This document shows positions 21,759 to 30,660 of a stretch of DNA of 36,525 nt, in pieces. Position numbers and translations under genes: made by a program. Source of the stretch: Phocaeicola_A sp963643925 (GTDB lineage: Bacteria > Bacteroidota > Bacteroidia > Bacteroidales > Bacteroidaceae); assembly GCA_963643925.1 (NCBI GenBank), contig CAVINS010000036.1, forward strand, positions 1 to 36,525. Direction: 5' to 3'. Under the pieces are notes generated by a model. The model searched no databases and had not been told where the DNA came from. It saw only the letters and a program-made list of their open reading frames with translations. Each line of letters opens with the position of its first letter. The stretch's first letter is position 1.

Positions 21759-22460
21759 ATGAAGACCCTTATTGGAGCTCCCAAGATTGAAATCAAGCAG
21801 TCCGTGAACGGCAAGCCTGTCGATGGCGACTGGCTGGAGATGGACTCCCCCAAGGAGAGTACCGCCACCCTTTCCACCGCCGACGGCAACACCACGGAGC
21901 TGAAGGACGAGAAGGGCAAGGTCGTGGACTCCTACACCGAGCCAGGCACCTCGACTTTCGCTTTCGAGCTGCTGAAGAAGAAGAACCTCTCGCTTCCGTT
22001 CCCCGCCACCAACGGCGTGGTGTCGGGCGAGTGGGCCATCCGCGTGAGCAGTGACGTTGACCCCAACGCCCCTGCGTTCCAGATTGACCGCTGCACCCTC
22101 GTGGGCGGAAAGAACTGGACTAAGACCGACGCCCTCCGCGTCAACTACACCGCCACGGCTCTTGAGCCTGCCAGAGGTGACATGGTGAAATTCCTCGGAG
22201 TGGACGTCGATAAGACCGACCTTGCCTTTGACGCCGCAGCCAACAGCACCGGCAAGACCGTCACCGTCGAGGGCAACGGAGACATCGCCGCCACCTCCAG
22301 CGAGATGTGGTGCACCGCCACTGTCACCGGCAGTGCCGTCACCGTCACTGTGACCGCCAACAGCGGCTCCAGCGCCGCCACCCGCACCGCTGAGGTCACT
22401 ATCACCGACGGCACCGGCTACAGCGCCACGGTGACTGTCACCCAGTCCGCAGCCGCCTAA
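21759..22460 (+). CDS. Major tail tube protein with C-terminal BACON domain
   Basis: A 233-residue protein. The first ~145 residues are tube-like (KTLIGAPKIEIKQSVNGKPV, STFAFELLKKKNLSLPF, FQIDRCTLVGGKNWTKTDAL). From about residue 150 an Ig-like domain follows with TDLAFDAAANSTGKTVTVEG, the single Trp (SEMWCTATVTG), VTVTVTANSGSS, ATRTAEVTITDGTGYSATVT and the closing VTVTQSAAA. This pattern (FDA..G.TVTV, W, TVTANxGxxxRTAxVTI, VTVTQ) is the BACON domain. Decoration of tail tubes by Ig-like domains is known; here it could bind host surface glycans or mucin. It has a strong hairpin behind it. Confidence 0.75.
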   Translation: MKTLIGAPKIEIKQSVNGKPVDGDWLEMDSPKESTATLSTADGNTTELKDEKGKVVDSYTEPGTSTFAFELLKKKNLSLPFPATNGVVSGEWAIRVSSDVDPNAPAFQIDRCTLVGGKNWTKTDALRVNYTATALEPARGDMVKFLGVDVDKTDLAFDAAANSTGKTVTVEGNGDIAATSSEMWCTATVTGSAVTVTVTANSGSSAATRTAEVTITDGTGYSATVTVTQSAAA

Positions 22461-22473
22461 CGGCGTGACCCCA

Positions 22474-22499
22474 AGGGTTGCCCTCATGGGGGCAACCCT
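22474..22499 (+). terminator. Strong hairpin behind the tail tube gene
   Basis: AGGGTTGCCC (22474-22483) pairs with GGGCAACCCT (22490-22499). There is no T run behind it, so full termination is unlikely. It more likely protects the tube mRNA 3' end or attenuates the less needed downstream genes. Confidence 0.5.
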
Positions 22500-22578
22500 A
22501 ATATCTCTGAGCCTGTAAAGGGACGTGAAGCCGTTTTATCGGATGAAACCTCGGAGACTGACAGAGACAAATAGAAAA

Positions 22579-23064
22579 ATGGCAACAGTAGAACGAAAGA
22601 CAGCGGAGACGCTGCTCCAGTACCCAAGAAGCATACGCATAGGGAAACGCAAGTACCGCGTGTCCCGCATTACATTCGCCTCGATAGTGGAGATGTCGGC
22701 GGCAATCTCCGAGCTGCCCGACACGATGACTGGCGGTGAGGACAACCTCTTCGTCAGCACGCTGCGTAACGCCAAGGACTACGGCGACACCCCGATCGTC
22801 CTCGCCGTGATGATGAGCAGCCCTTGGCTGATGATGCTTGGCCGTCCGGGGCACTGGCTCTTCAAGCGCAGGCTGAGAAGAAAGGCGATGAGGCTCTCCG
22901 TGAGGCACAGCGCGAGGGAACTCAACGAGGCGGCGCAGACACTCATCAAGCACACAGACCTCGCCGATTTTTTCGCTCTTACCACTTTCCTCGCAGGGAT
23001 AAATCTGACCAAGGCGACGAAAGTGGGGACAGAGAGAACGGAAACGACAGCATCTGGGCATTGA
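22579..23064 (+). CDS. Tail assembly chaperone (gpG-like)
   Basis: A 161-residue basic, helical protein between tail tube and tape measure. I chose the ATG at 22579 (MATVERKTAETLLQY); earlier GTG/ATG codons are possible. Features include RKYRVSRITFASIVEMSAAI, VLAVMMSSPWLMML and RRLRRKAMRLSVR. In siphoviruses this position holds the chaperone pair G/GT that coats the tape measure, where the longer form is made by -1 frameshift. A second frame overlaps its end as expected. Confidence 0.65.
   Translation: MATVERKTAETLLQYPRSIRIGKRKYRVSRITFASIVEMSAAISELPDTMTGGEDNLFVSTLRNAKDYGDTPIVLAVMMSSPWLMMLGRPGHWLFKRRLRRKAMRLSVRHSARELNEAAQTLIKHTDLADFFALTTFLAGINLTKATKVGTERTETTASGH
22968..22974 (+). promoter_or_regulatory. 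-1 ribosomal frameshift site (T TTT TTC)
   Basis: In the chaperone frame the codons read GAT TTT TTC. The heptamer T TTT TTC fits X XXY YYZ with the right phase. After a one-base slip back reading enters the -1 frame, which stays open to 23276. No downstream pseudoknot was worked out. Confidence 0.55.
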
Positions 23065-23276
23065 TAGGCAGCTTCGTCAAGTGGTACAGATGCTCCTTTG
23101 ACTACGCCGTCTATCGGATGTCATACGCCAACATCATCATGTACGGCTCCGTGATACCAAGTTTCGGCAAGACGAAGAAAGACGGAAAGGACACCGGGGG
23201 TGACGAGGACGTGGCGGACATGGGCAATCCCGACGACTGGCAACGAATTAAGGACTTCTACAGGCACAAGCACTAA
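22968..23276 (+). CDS. Frameshift extension of the tail chaperone (gpT-like part of GT)
   Basis: About 100 residues in the -1 frame, from RSYHFPRRDKSDQG through NDSIWALIGSFVKWYRCSFD and MSYANIIMYGSVIPSF to an acidic stretch and DWQRIKDFYRHKH. There is no credible start codon of its own where the first frame ends, so it is most likely made only as a 232-residue fusion with the preceding chaperone. It ends 2 bases before the tape measure start. Similar C-terminal ends are usual for chaperones next to tape measures. Confidence 0.6.
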   Translation, partial: FFRSYHFPRRDKSDQGDESGDRENGNDSIWALIGSFVKWYRCSFDYAVYRMSYANIIMYGSVIPSFGKTKKDGKDTGGDEDVADMGNPDDWQRIKDFYRHKH

Positions 23277-23278
23277 TT

Positions 23279-26200
23279 ATGGACAACATACCAGTAAGCA
23301 TCTCGCTAAAGCTATTAAAGGAGGACTTCGAGGACTCCTTGAAGGAAATCAGACTCGCACTCCGCGACCTGTCTCGTGACGCAACAGCCCTCGGCCAGGC
23401 GATAGACACAGAGATGAACGCCTCTGGTATCTCCCTCTCCCAGTTCGCTAAGTCTTCCGAACAGATTAGTGACAAGCTGAAAGGCAACACCCTCGGAATA
23501 ACAGAGAACATCCGTGAGATTAACAGCCAAATCAGCAGCTATAAGAAGTACCTGTCCGACGTGAGCAGCCTGTCGGAGCGACAGCAGTTCGAACTTGGAG
23601 GCCAGACTTCAGCCGTCAAGGGCTATATAGAGCAGCTGGAGCAGCAGAAGGAAAAACTCCTCGATATTGCGGGGGCGTACGAAGATGTCAACGACAAATA
23701 CACCGACAGCGTAAAGAAGCACGACGACCTCAAAGCCCACCTGCAAATGGTGAGGAAAGAAATGGAGAGTATGGTCTCCGCAGCCGTGCAGTCGGGCGAC
23801 ACCACGAAAACCAACGCCGTAAAAGCATCCAAAGCCTACAAGGACTTGCAGGAGGACGCTAAGAAAACGGCAGCCTCCATCAACGAAATCAACAAAGCGT
23901 TGAGTGATGACGGGCCTACGCTCCTTTTCACCAGCGAGGAGGACTACAACCGTGTCAAGGAGCTGAAAGCGGAGATTGCAGACTTGCAAGAGCAGCTCTC
24001 CAACACGACCGACGACAGCGCGTTTCTGAGCCTCTCAGGTCAAATCCTCGACTTGCAGAAAGCCCTCGACGGTCTCAACGCCAAAGCCTCCGGCGCGGCC
24101 TCTGAGCTTGGCGCAGACCTCGGGAAGAAAGCGGCGGAGGCATCGTCGAACCTCTACGAGCTGAACGCCACCGTAAAAGAGAACGAGAAGCAATATGAAG
24201 ACCTCTCCAAGCAGTGCGACGAGGCAAAGGACAAGATAAAGGCGGCATCCGAGGCAGGCGACATCCAAGCCGTGAAAGACTTGGAGAAAGAGTATCAAGA
24301 ACTCACCGCGAGGCTACAGGAGGCGGGCTACCAGCTCAACCAGTCCAAGGGCGAGCAGAAAGACGCCGAGAGTGCGTGGGAGTCCCTCGATAGAGTCCTC
24401 AAAGGTGCCAACGGCAACATCGGCACGGCTGTGCAGGGATTGCGCAACCTCGCCGTGGCTGCAAAGGGCGGCACTAACCCGGTCCAGATATTCAAGGCCG
24501 CGCTGTCAGCGGTGAGCGCGGGGGCGAAGTTAAGCACCGCGTCGTTCAAGGCTCTGTGGGCAACGCTAAAGGCGAATCCGGTCGGTTTCATCCTCGGTCT
24601 CATATCAGCCCTCGTGAGCGTGGTGACATTGCTCATCAGCAAGATGAAGAGCGCCGCTGAGAAGCAGCAGCAACTCAACGCCGTCGAGAAAGCCCACCTT
24701 GACCTCCTTGAGCAGCTCACGGAGAACGGCAACCGCGGCTACGACCGCCAGATAGCCGCCAAGGAGCGCGAGCTGTCCATCCTGAAGGCAGGCAACCACT
24801 CCCTCTCCGAGCAGTACAAGCTGGAGGACGAGATACTGCGGCTCAAGCAGGAGAAAGCCCAGCAAGCCGCCAAGAAGTGGAAAGAGGAGTCGGAGAACAT
24901 CGACGAGAACACCAAGGCTTTGGAGCGGCAACAGAAAGCCCTGCAAGCGTTGCAGCTCCGCTCCGACAAAGACGGCGGCGGCGACATGAGCTGGCGGCAG
25001 GTCAACAAGGAGATGGAGAAACAGGGGCTTGACGTGCGTTATGAGCGTACCGGCTTCCTTGGCTTTGGCCGCAAGAAGCTCATGGTTGACGGCGTGGAGG
25101 TGTCGAAAGGCGCGGTGGACGCGATGCTCGCAGCCGTGCAGGGGCAGGTTGACAACACTGGCAAGAAGATAGAGATGGGCATCAAGGTCGTGACCGACGA
25201 GGCCGACGTTAATGCTGAGGCAGCCCAACTCGCAGAGGAGCGAGCAGAGAAGGCCAGGGCGATACAGCGGGCGGAGACCGCTGAGGTGCAGTCCGCCACA
25301 TCGGCGCGGATAGCCCTCATCCGTGACGGCTACGATCGCGACGTGAAGGCCGCAGAGGCCGCTTCCGCCAACAAGATTACGGAACTCAAACGCCGTCTGA
25401 GGGAGGAGGTTGACCTCACGACCACGGCCAGACAGGCCATCAACGAGCAGATACTCTCCGAGGAGAAGGCGTTGCAGCAGAAGTTGGAGGAGCTGGAGGC
25501 GGCGCATCAGGCCAAGCTCCTCTCCATCCGCAGGCAGATAGAGGACGAAAGCACCACGTCAGCCCCCAAGAACGCCGACATGCAGAGGGCGGAGCTGAAG
25601 CGGGACTACGATAGGCGCATAGAGGACATAGACATCCGTGTAAAGACCGACAAGAACCTCTCCCAGGAGGAGATAGAGGAGTTGCTGAAGCTGAAGCAGA
25701 CCCTTGAGGAGCGGTATGCCAAGGAGTCGGAGCTGCTGGAGCAGAAGCTGGAGGCCCGCAAGGTGAGCATAGCGCAGGAGGGCGTGGAGCTGGAACTGGA
25801 GGCTGCGGAGGCTGGCAGCGCCAAGGAACTCGAACTGAAGCTCAAACAACTGGAGCTGCAACGGCAGGCGGAGATACTCGCCAACAAGCAGCTCCCCGAT
25901 GACGAGCAGCAGAGCGAGGATGCCATAAACAAGAAGTACCAGAAGCTGCGTCAGGACGAGCTGAAGACCTACTACAGCTCCTTGCTGGGCGACTACGCAG
26001 GTTTCCAGCAGGAGATGACGACCCTCACGGAGTCCTACGAGAAGAAGAGGGCTGAGATAGAGTCGCAGATTACCACGGAGCAAGACCCGAAGAAGAAAAA
26101 GAACCTCCAAGCCGCCCTCAAAGAGCTGGAGAAGACATACAAGACGAGCCTGAAAAGCCTCCAGCAGGAGTTCGTGAAGAACAACATCGGCGACGTGTTC

Positions 26201-28135
26201 AACGAGCAGACCGTCGAGAATGTCAAGGAGGCGAAACGCGCCCTCGACGAAATGGAGTCGATGAGCCTCGATGACTTCAACCTCGCCTACAACGCCCAGC
26301 TCTCCGCAGAGCAGTTCGAGAAGCTCAAAGAGCAGATACGCAAGGTGCGTGAGGAGCTGCGTGAAATGGGGACAGGCTACACAATCAAGGAGGCTTTCGA
26401 GGACGCTTTCAGCGGCAAGACCAAGGAGGCCACGGAGCGGGGCGTGAACTACCTCGTGAACGGACTGACAAAGGTCTCCAACATCGTGGGCGGCCTCGCC
26501 GACGCTATGAGGGACTTCGCCGACGCCACCGAAAACGCCAAGCTGGAGAGCATGGCGGACACTTTCGATGGCATCGCTGGCACTATCTCCACGGCTGGCA
26601 GTTATGCGGCGGCTGGGGCGCAGATAGGCGGCGTCTGGGGCGCTGTTATCGGTGCAGTCCTCGGTGTCGGGCAGGGCGTTGTCACTGGCATCCTCGACGC
26701 TCAGACCAAGCAGGCCGAGGCCGAGAAGGCGAGAAGGGAGGAGGCGCAGAATTACCTCGATGAAGTTGTCAGCGGCATCGGAAACGTTATTAGCTCCATT
26801 GACAGCCTGAGTGACACCATTGCCTCCCTCGACTACACGAACTATCGAAAGTCCTTGCTGGAGGCGATAAATGGTCTTAAAGCGGATGCTGATTACGACA
26901 GTACCTCCAACTGGAACAGCCTGAAGAATGGTGCTGGCACAAACGAACAAATGGCGAATGCACTCCTTGAAATGTTTGACTTGCCGACTCTTATGGAAAA
27001 AGGAATAGTCAAAGACTGGATAGGAGAAGGCCAGGATAGGGTCATTGAGTCTATTAACAGAATTTTCGGAGACCTTGGCTGGGGAACTATTACCCCAGCG
27101 GGTTATCAGTCCGTGTCAGAGAAAAATTGGGAAAAGTTCCAAGATATTATCAACCGTTGGGAGGAAGCAACAGAGGAGGAAAAAGAGTGGGCGACAAACT
27201 ACTACAAAAATAACAACATAATTTCTTCAAGCACCTACGCCGATATTGCAAACGGCGTTGACTACGATTTCGACCAGAAGAGGCTGGAAATACTGAGGGA
27301 GATGACCGAGTTGTATGAGTCAGGCTCGCTCTCCGCTGTGGACTACTTCAACTTGCAAATGAAGGCCGACAAGCTCTCGCTGGACATGCTGAAGCAGAGA
27401 AGAGCAGAGCTGATAGCGGAGGGAAAGAACACCACGGAGATTGACAACGAGATAGCGGAGGCGGCGTACAACATGGGCGAGAGTGTCCGCGAGATGTTCG
27501 AGGGTCTCGCAGGCACTGACATCCAGAGCATAGTGGACAACTGGCTCGACATCTTCAAGGAGTTCGGCAACGATTTCGAGAGTGCCATTGACAAAATCAA
27601 CGAGAGCATCGACGACATGATACGGAACATGGTCATTCAGACCGTGTTCGTGCAGCCCCTTTTGCAGCGGCTCAGCAGATACCTCCAAGAGTACGCGGAG
27701 AACGCAGGTCTTGAGCAGGACGAAGACGGCAACTACATCTGGACTAACGAGGCGTTCCGCGGCATGGCGGAGGGCTTGAAGTCGCAGGTAGCGGGGGCGA
27801 AAGAGCTGTACCAGCAGCTGTCGGAGGAGCTCAGCTTGGCGGGGCTTGGCTGGGGCGACAGCGAGAACGACCGCTCCGCATCCAACAAGGGCATAGCCAA
27901 CGCCAGCCAGGAGAGCGTGGACGAGCTGAACGGACGCATGACAGCCGTGCAGGGGCACACGTTCTCCATCAACGAGAACACGATACTCATTCAGCAGAAC
28001 GTGGCGGCGATAATGGGCAGCGTGCGGCAGATAGAGGACTACACGGAACACCTCGTGCGTATCGACCACGACATCCACGAGATGCACCAAGCCGTAAACG
28101 ATATACAGGGACTAAAGGTGAGGATGGCTGTATGA
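23279..28135 (+). CDS. Tail tape measure protein
   Basis: A 1618-residue protein, mostly coiled coil (Leu/Glu/Lys/Gln heptads at about 1-400 and 460-1040). Two hydrophobic segments occur: NPVGFILGLISALVSVVTLL near residue 435, and a Gly/Ala stretch (AAAGAQIGGVWGAVIGAVLG) near 1105-1125, likely used for membrane entry of DNA. By the usual 0.15 nm per residue the tail would be about 240 nm. Residues about 1196-1322 are encoded by DNA of clearly lower GC, an apparent inserted or exchanged segment. No peptidase or transglycosylase motif seen. Confidence 0.9.
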   Translation: MDNIPVSISLKLLKEDFEDSLKEIRLALRDLSRDATALGQAIDTEMNASGISLSQFAKSSEQISDKLKGNTLGITENIREINSQISSYKKYLSDVSSLSERQQFELGGQTSAVKGYIEQLEQQKEKLLDIAGAYEDVNDKYTDSVKKHDDLKAHLQMVRKEMESMVSAAVQSGDTTKTNAVKASKAYKDLQEDAKKTAASINEINKALSDDGPTLLFTSEEDYNRVKELKAEIADLQEQLSNTTDDSAFLSLSGQILDLQKALDGLNAKASGAASELGADLGKKAAEASSNLYELNATVKENEKQYEDLSKQCDEAKDKIKAASEAGDIQAVKDLEKEYQELTARLQEAGYQLNQSKGEQKDAESAWESLDRVLKGANGNIGTAVQGLRNLAVAAKGGTNPVQIFKAALSAVSAGAKLSTASFKALWATLKANPVGFILGLISALVSVVTLLISKMKSAAEKQQQLNAVEKAHLDLLEQLTENGNRGYDRQIAAKERELSILKAGNHSLSEQYKLEDEILRLKQEKAQQAAKKWKEESENIDENTKALERQQKALQALQLRSDKDGGGDMSWRQVNKEMEKQGLDVRYERTGFLGFGRKKLMVDGVEVSKGAVDAMLAAVQGQVDNTGKKIEMGIKVVTDEADVNAEAAQLAEERAEKARAIQRAETAEVQSATSARIALIRDGYDRDVKAAEAASANKITELKRRLREEVDLTTTARQAINEQILSEEKALQQKLEELEAAHQAKLLSIRRQIEDESTTSAPKNADMQRAELKRDYDRRIEDIDIRVKTDKNLSQEEIEELLKLKQTLEERYAKESELLEQKLEARKVSIAQEGVELELEAAEAGSAKELELKLKQLELQRQAEILANKQLPDDEQQSEDAINKKYQKLRQDELKTYYSSLLGDYAGFQQEMTTLTESYEKKRAEIESQITTEQDPKKKKNLQAALKELEKTYKTSLKSLQQEFVKNNIGDVFNEQTVENVKEAKRALDEMESMSLDDFNLAYNAQLSAEQFEKLKEQIRKVREELREMGTGYTIKEAFEDAFSGKTKEATERGVNYLVNGLTKVSNIVGGLADAMRDFADATENAKLESMADTFDGIAGTISTAGSYAAAGAQIGGVWGAVIGAVLGVGQGVVTGILDAQTKQAEAEKARREEAQNYLDEVVSGIGNVISSIDSLSDTIASLDYTNYRKSLLEAINGLKADADYDSTSNWNSLKNGAGTNEQMANALLEMFDLPTLMEKGIVKDWIGEGQDRVIESINRIFGDLGWGTITPAGYQSVSEKNWEKFQDIINRWEEATEEEKEWATNYYKNNNIISSSTYADIANGVDYDFDQKRLEILREMTELYESGSLSAVDYFNLQMKADKLSLDMLKQRRAELIAEGKNTTEIDNEIAEAAYNMGESVREMFEGLAGTDIQSIVDNWLDIFKEFGNDFESAIDKINESIDDMIRNMVIQTVFVQPLLQRLSRYLQEYAENAGLEQDEDGNYIWTNEAFRGMAEGLKSQVAGAKELYQQLSEELSLAGLGWGDSENDRSASNKGIANASQESVDELNGRMTAVQGHTFSINENTILIQQNVAAIMGSVRQIEDYTEHLVRIDHDIHEMHQAVNDIQGLKVRMAV

Positions 28136-28157
28136 CCGACAAAAAAACAGAATAACC

Positions 28158-29189
28158 ATGCTTGCGGGACGTTTCATATTGGACGGAGTGGACGCTTACA
28201 ACAACTATGGGTTGTACGTCAAGGACGAGGGGCTGAGTACACTCATCCAGATGCCCTCATTCAAGACCGTGGAGACCTACGACTGGCACGAGGAGAACGG
28301 CGTGGAGGCTGACCTCTCCGCACCTGTCCTCAACAGCCGCCAGATAACCATAGCGTTCTACATCACAGACCGCGACTGGGCGGAAGACCTCATAGCCGAC
28401 CTCTCGGACGGCTCTTACCACGAGTTCTACTTCCCCCTGCTGCGCCGCACATACACCCTGCGTCTCGCCAGCAACGGCACGTTCTCCAATATCAGGGGGG
28501 CGTCGGCCTCGCAGGTGTCGCTGACGTTCGTCGAGGACACCCCCGCCCTGCCCTCCATGCCCGACGGTATGCCCCTGCCCTACGGCTCTTCGGGTGTCAA
28601 CCAGAACGGCTACGAGATAGACAGCGCAGACCTCTCGCAGTTCGGGGCTTGGGTCGTGGCAGGCACGGACGAGACCATCTACAAGGCATCCTCCGTGAAG
28701 GGCAACCTCAGCGTGGCCTCGCAGTACTCGGCGGGGGCGAAGTACGACCCGAAGAACGTCCGCTTCAAAACCCGCGACATGACGTTGCACCTGCACATCA
28801 AGACCTCCACGATAGAGGAGTTCTGGGACAAGTGGGACGCTCTCTTCGCCACCCTCATGCAGCCCGACGAGCGCGAGTTCTACTTCAACGGCAACGGCAA
28901 CTACTACAGGTGCTACTACAAGTCAAACAGCGTCTCCAAGTTCCTCCTGCGCGACGACATGGTGTGGTGCGACTTCACGGTCGCCCTGACATGCCTCGAC
29001 TACCAGCCCATCACCGAGTGGCTGCTGCTGGCGGCGGAGGACAACGAAAACAGGGCGTTCATCATCACCGAGGACGGCGCCCGCATCCGTGTCCGCCCGC
29101 GTACAGGCCTCGCCATGCTCATCACGCAGGACGGCGAGTTCGTCACCACGGAGGACGGAAACTACTACATCTGCATCAACAACACATAA
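28158..29189 (+). CDS. Distal tail protein (Dit-like)
   Basis: A 343-residue protein following the tape measure. The N-terminus LAGRFILDGVDAYNNYGLYV and the pair of beta sandwiches (SQVSLTFVEDTPALPS; then a second half with MTLHLHIKTSTIEEFWDKWD and WCDFTVALTCLDYQP) match Dit/siphovirus tail hub proteins in which two similar halves occur. The last 55 residues carry tandem ITEDG-like repeats (IITEDGARIRV, LITQDGEFVTTEDGN). These end motifs are common in Bacteroides phage tail genes. It forms the tail tip ring. Confidence 0.7.
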   Translation: MLAGRFILDGVDAYNNYGLYVKDEGLSTLIQMPSFKTVETYDWHEENGVEADLSAPVLNSRQITIAFYITDRDWAEDLIADLSDGSYHEFYFPLLRRTYTLRLASNGTFSNIRGASASQVSLTFVEDTPALPSMPDGMPLPYGSSGVNQNGYEIDSADLSQFGAWVVAGTDETIYKASSVKGNLSVASQYSAGAKYDPKNVRFKTRDMTLHLHIKTSTIEEFWDKWDALFATLMQPDEREFYFNGNGNYYRCYYKSNSVSKFLLRDDMVWCDFTVALTCLDYQPITEWLLLAAEDNENRAFIITEDGARIRVRPRTGLAMLITQDGEFVTTEDGNYYICINNT

Positions 29190-29194
29190 CGGAA

Positions 29195-29896
29195 ATGAAC
29201 ATTCTCCAACAGGCACAGGACACCATCACGCACGTCAGGCAGCGGTCGGACGAGTGCATCGTATTCAACTCCTTCGGCAAGGACAGCCTCGTCACCCTCG
29301 ACCTCGTGGCCCCGCATTTCAGGAGGGTGGTGTGCGTGTTTATGTACTTCGTGCCGGGGCTGGAACACATCGAGCGTTTCATCAACTCCTCCGTGAGGCG
29401 CTACGGCAACGTGGAGGTCATGCAGATACCCCACTGGAACCTCACCTACATACACCGTAACGGCATGTATTGCATGGCAGACCCCAAGCAGAAACTGTCA
29501 GACCTCGTGAAGTGTGTGGAGTCGGCGATGAACGCCACGGGCATAGAGAGCGTGTTCCTCGGCATGAAGAAAGCCGACAGCATGAACCGCCGCCTCATGC
29601 TCAACACCTACGAGAAAGACCACTATACGGCATCCTACAAGACACGCCCCACGGCTCTGTGGGCGTACCCTGTGGCGACATGGACTCACAAGGAGGTGCT
29701 GGCGTACATGCGGCAGAGACGGCTGCCTACGCCCATACGCTACGGAGGCAAGAACAACAACGGTGTGGGCTTCAACGAGGACTGCTTCCTGTGGATGGAG
29801 CAGAATGCGCCGGCAGACCTCGAGCGCATATACAGGGTGTTCCCCCTCTCCCGCAGAATACTTTTCGAGTACCACTATAAACACCAACAGCAATGA
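29195..29896 (+). CDS. PAPS-reductase-like PP-loop protein (IbrA/DndC-type family)
   Basis: A 233-residue protein of the adenine nucleotide alpha-hydrolase (PP-loop) superfamily: VFNSFGKDSLVTLDLV near residues 24-39 is the SxGKDS ATP-pyrophosphatase motif with Phe for Gly. Later TRPTALWAYPVATWTHKEVL is the second family landmark. PAPS reductase-like phage proteins lack the reductase Cys and instead activate a substrate with ATP, as in DndC (phosphorothioation) or IbrA. The next gene is ParB-like, as in the ibrA-ibrB pair of enterobacteria. It opens a coupled cassette that I interpret as nucleic-acid modification or anti-defence. Confidence 0.75.
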   Translation: MNILQQAQDTITHVRQRSDECIVFNSFGKDSLVTLDLVAPHFRRVVCVFMYFVPGLEHIERFINSSVRRYGNVEVMQIPHWNLTYIHRNGMYCMADPKQKLSDLVKCVESAMNATGIESVFLGMKKADSMNRRLMLNTYEKDHYTASYKTRPTALWAYPVATWTHKEVLAYMRQRRLPTPIRYGGKNNNGVGFNEDCFLWMEQNAPADLERIYRVFPLSRRILFEYHYKHQQQ

Positions 29897-30660
29897 GCGA
29901 CATATCAAAATACTACAAGGCCGTCAACGTGGAGATGCAACGCTCCGACATCCACTTCGCGGACTACAACCCACGCACCATCAGCCCTGAGAACCTGAAG
30001 ACCCTCAAAAAGGGCATCAAGAAATTCGGTCTCGTCGGAGGCATCGTGGTGAACAAGCGGACTGGCAACACCCTCGTGCAGGGACACCAGCGGCTCACCG
30101 TCATGGACGAGTTGCAGAAATACGACCCCGCCACAGGCGGCAACGACTACGCCATACGCTGCGACGTCATCGACGTGGATGAGAAGTCGGAGAAGGAGCT
30201 TGTGGTTCTCCTCAACAACCCCAGCGCCCAGGGCGAGTGGAACTACGACCTGCTCAGAGACCTCGTTACCGACATCGACTATGTGGCTGCGGGACTGACG
30301 GAGCAAGACCTCGCCATGATGGGCTACGGCATCGAGGAGAGTTCCGCCGCCGTGTCGCAGTCCGTGGCGCAGGACTTCGCCCAGGCCCTCAGCCCCGCCC
30401 CTCAGCCTCCCGCGCCGGTGAGCGCCCCGCGGCAGCCCATGACTCAGGAAGAGAAAGTGCAGCACATGAAAGACGTGAAGCAGACCGTCAGCCAGCAAGC
30501 CTCTGACAAGGCGGAGCAGACGGATGCCTACCTCATGCTGTCGTTCGACAACATGGCGAGCCTCACCTCGTTCCTCTCCATGTTCGGGCTGCCTGAGCAG
30601 ACACAGATTATCAAGGGCGAGGACTTCATGGCCATGCTGGAGGAGGGAGGTGCGGAATGA
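29893..30660 (+). CDS. ParB-like N-terminal domain protein (IbrB-like), ParB 1
   Basis: A 255-residue protein coupled by a 4-bp overlap to the PP-loop gene. The ParB/sulfiredoxin-like core has FADYNPRTI near residues 22-30 and VQGHQRLTVM near 62-71 (box II with GHQR in place of GERR). A Pro/Ala/Gln-rich linker (residues ~150-185) precedes a C-terminal domain with LMLSFDNMASLTSFLSMFGL. In phages such proteins accompany PAPS-reductase-like enzymes. Catalytic activity (nuclease, kinase or CTP/ATP use) is not deducible from sequence alone. Confidence 0.75.
   Translation: MSDISKYYKAVNVEMQRSDIHFADYNPRTISPENLKTLKKGIKKFGLVGGIVVNKRTGNTLVQGHQRLTVMDELQKYDPATGGNDYAIRCDVIDVDEKSEKELVVLLNNPSAQGEWNYDLLRDLVTDIDYVAAGLTEQDLAMMGYGIEESSAAVSQSVAQDFAQALSPAPQPPAPVSAPRQPMTQEEKVQHMKDVKQTVSQQASDKAEQTDAYLMLSFDNMASLTSFLSMFGLPEQTQIIKGEDFMAMLEEGGAE

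Noticed and set aside
25559..26950. 463-residue open frame on the minus strand within the tape measure gene
   Set aside because: Antisense shadow of a GC-rich, Leu/Glu-rich coiled-coil gene; Leu/Val repeats without a domain.
29195..29896. True assimilatory PAPS reductase
   Set aside because: The characteristic C-terminal reductase Cys motif (ECG.H) is absent and no thioredoxin partner or sulfate genes are nearby; the context is ParB and methylase genes.
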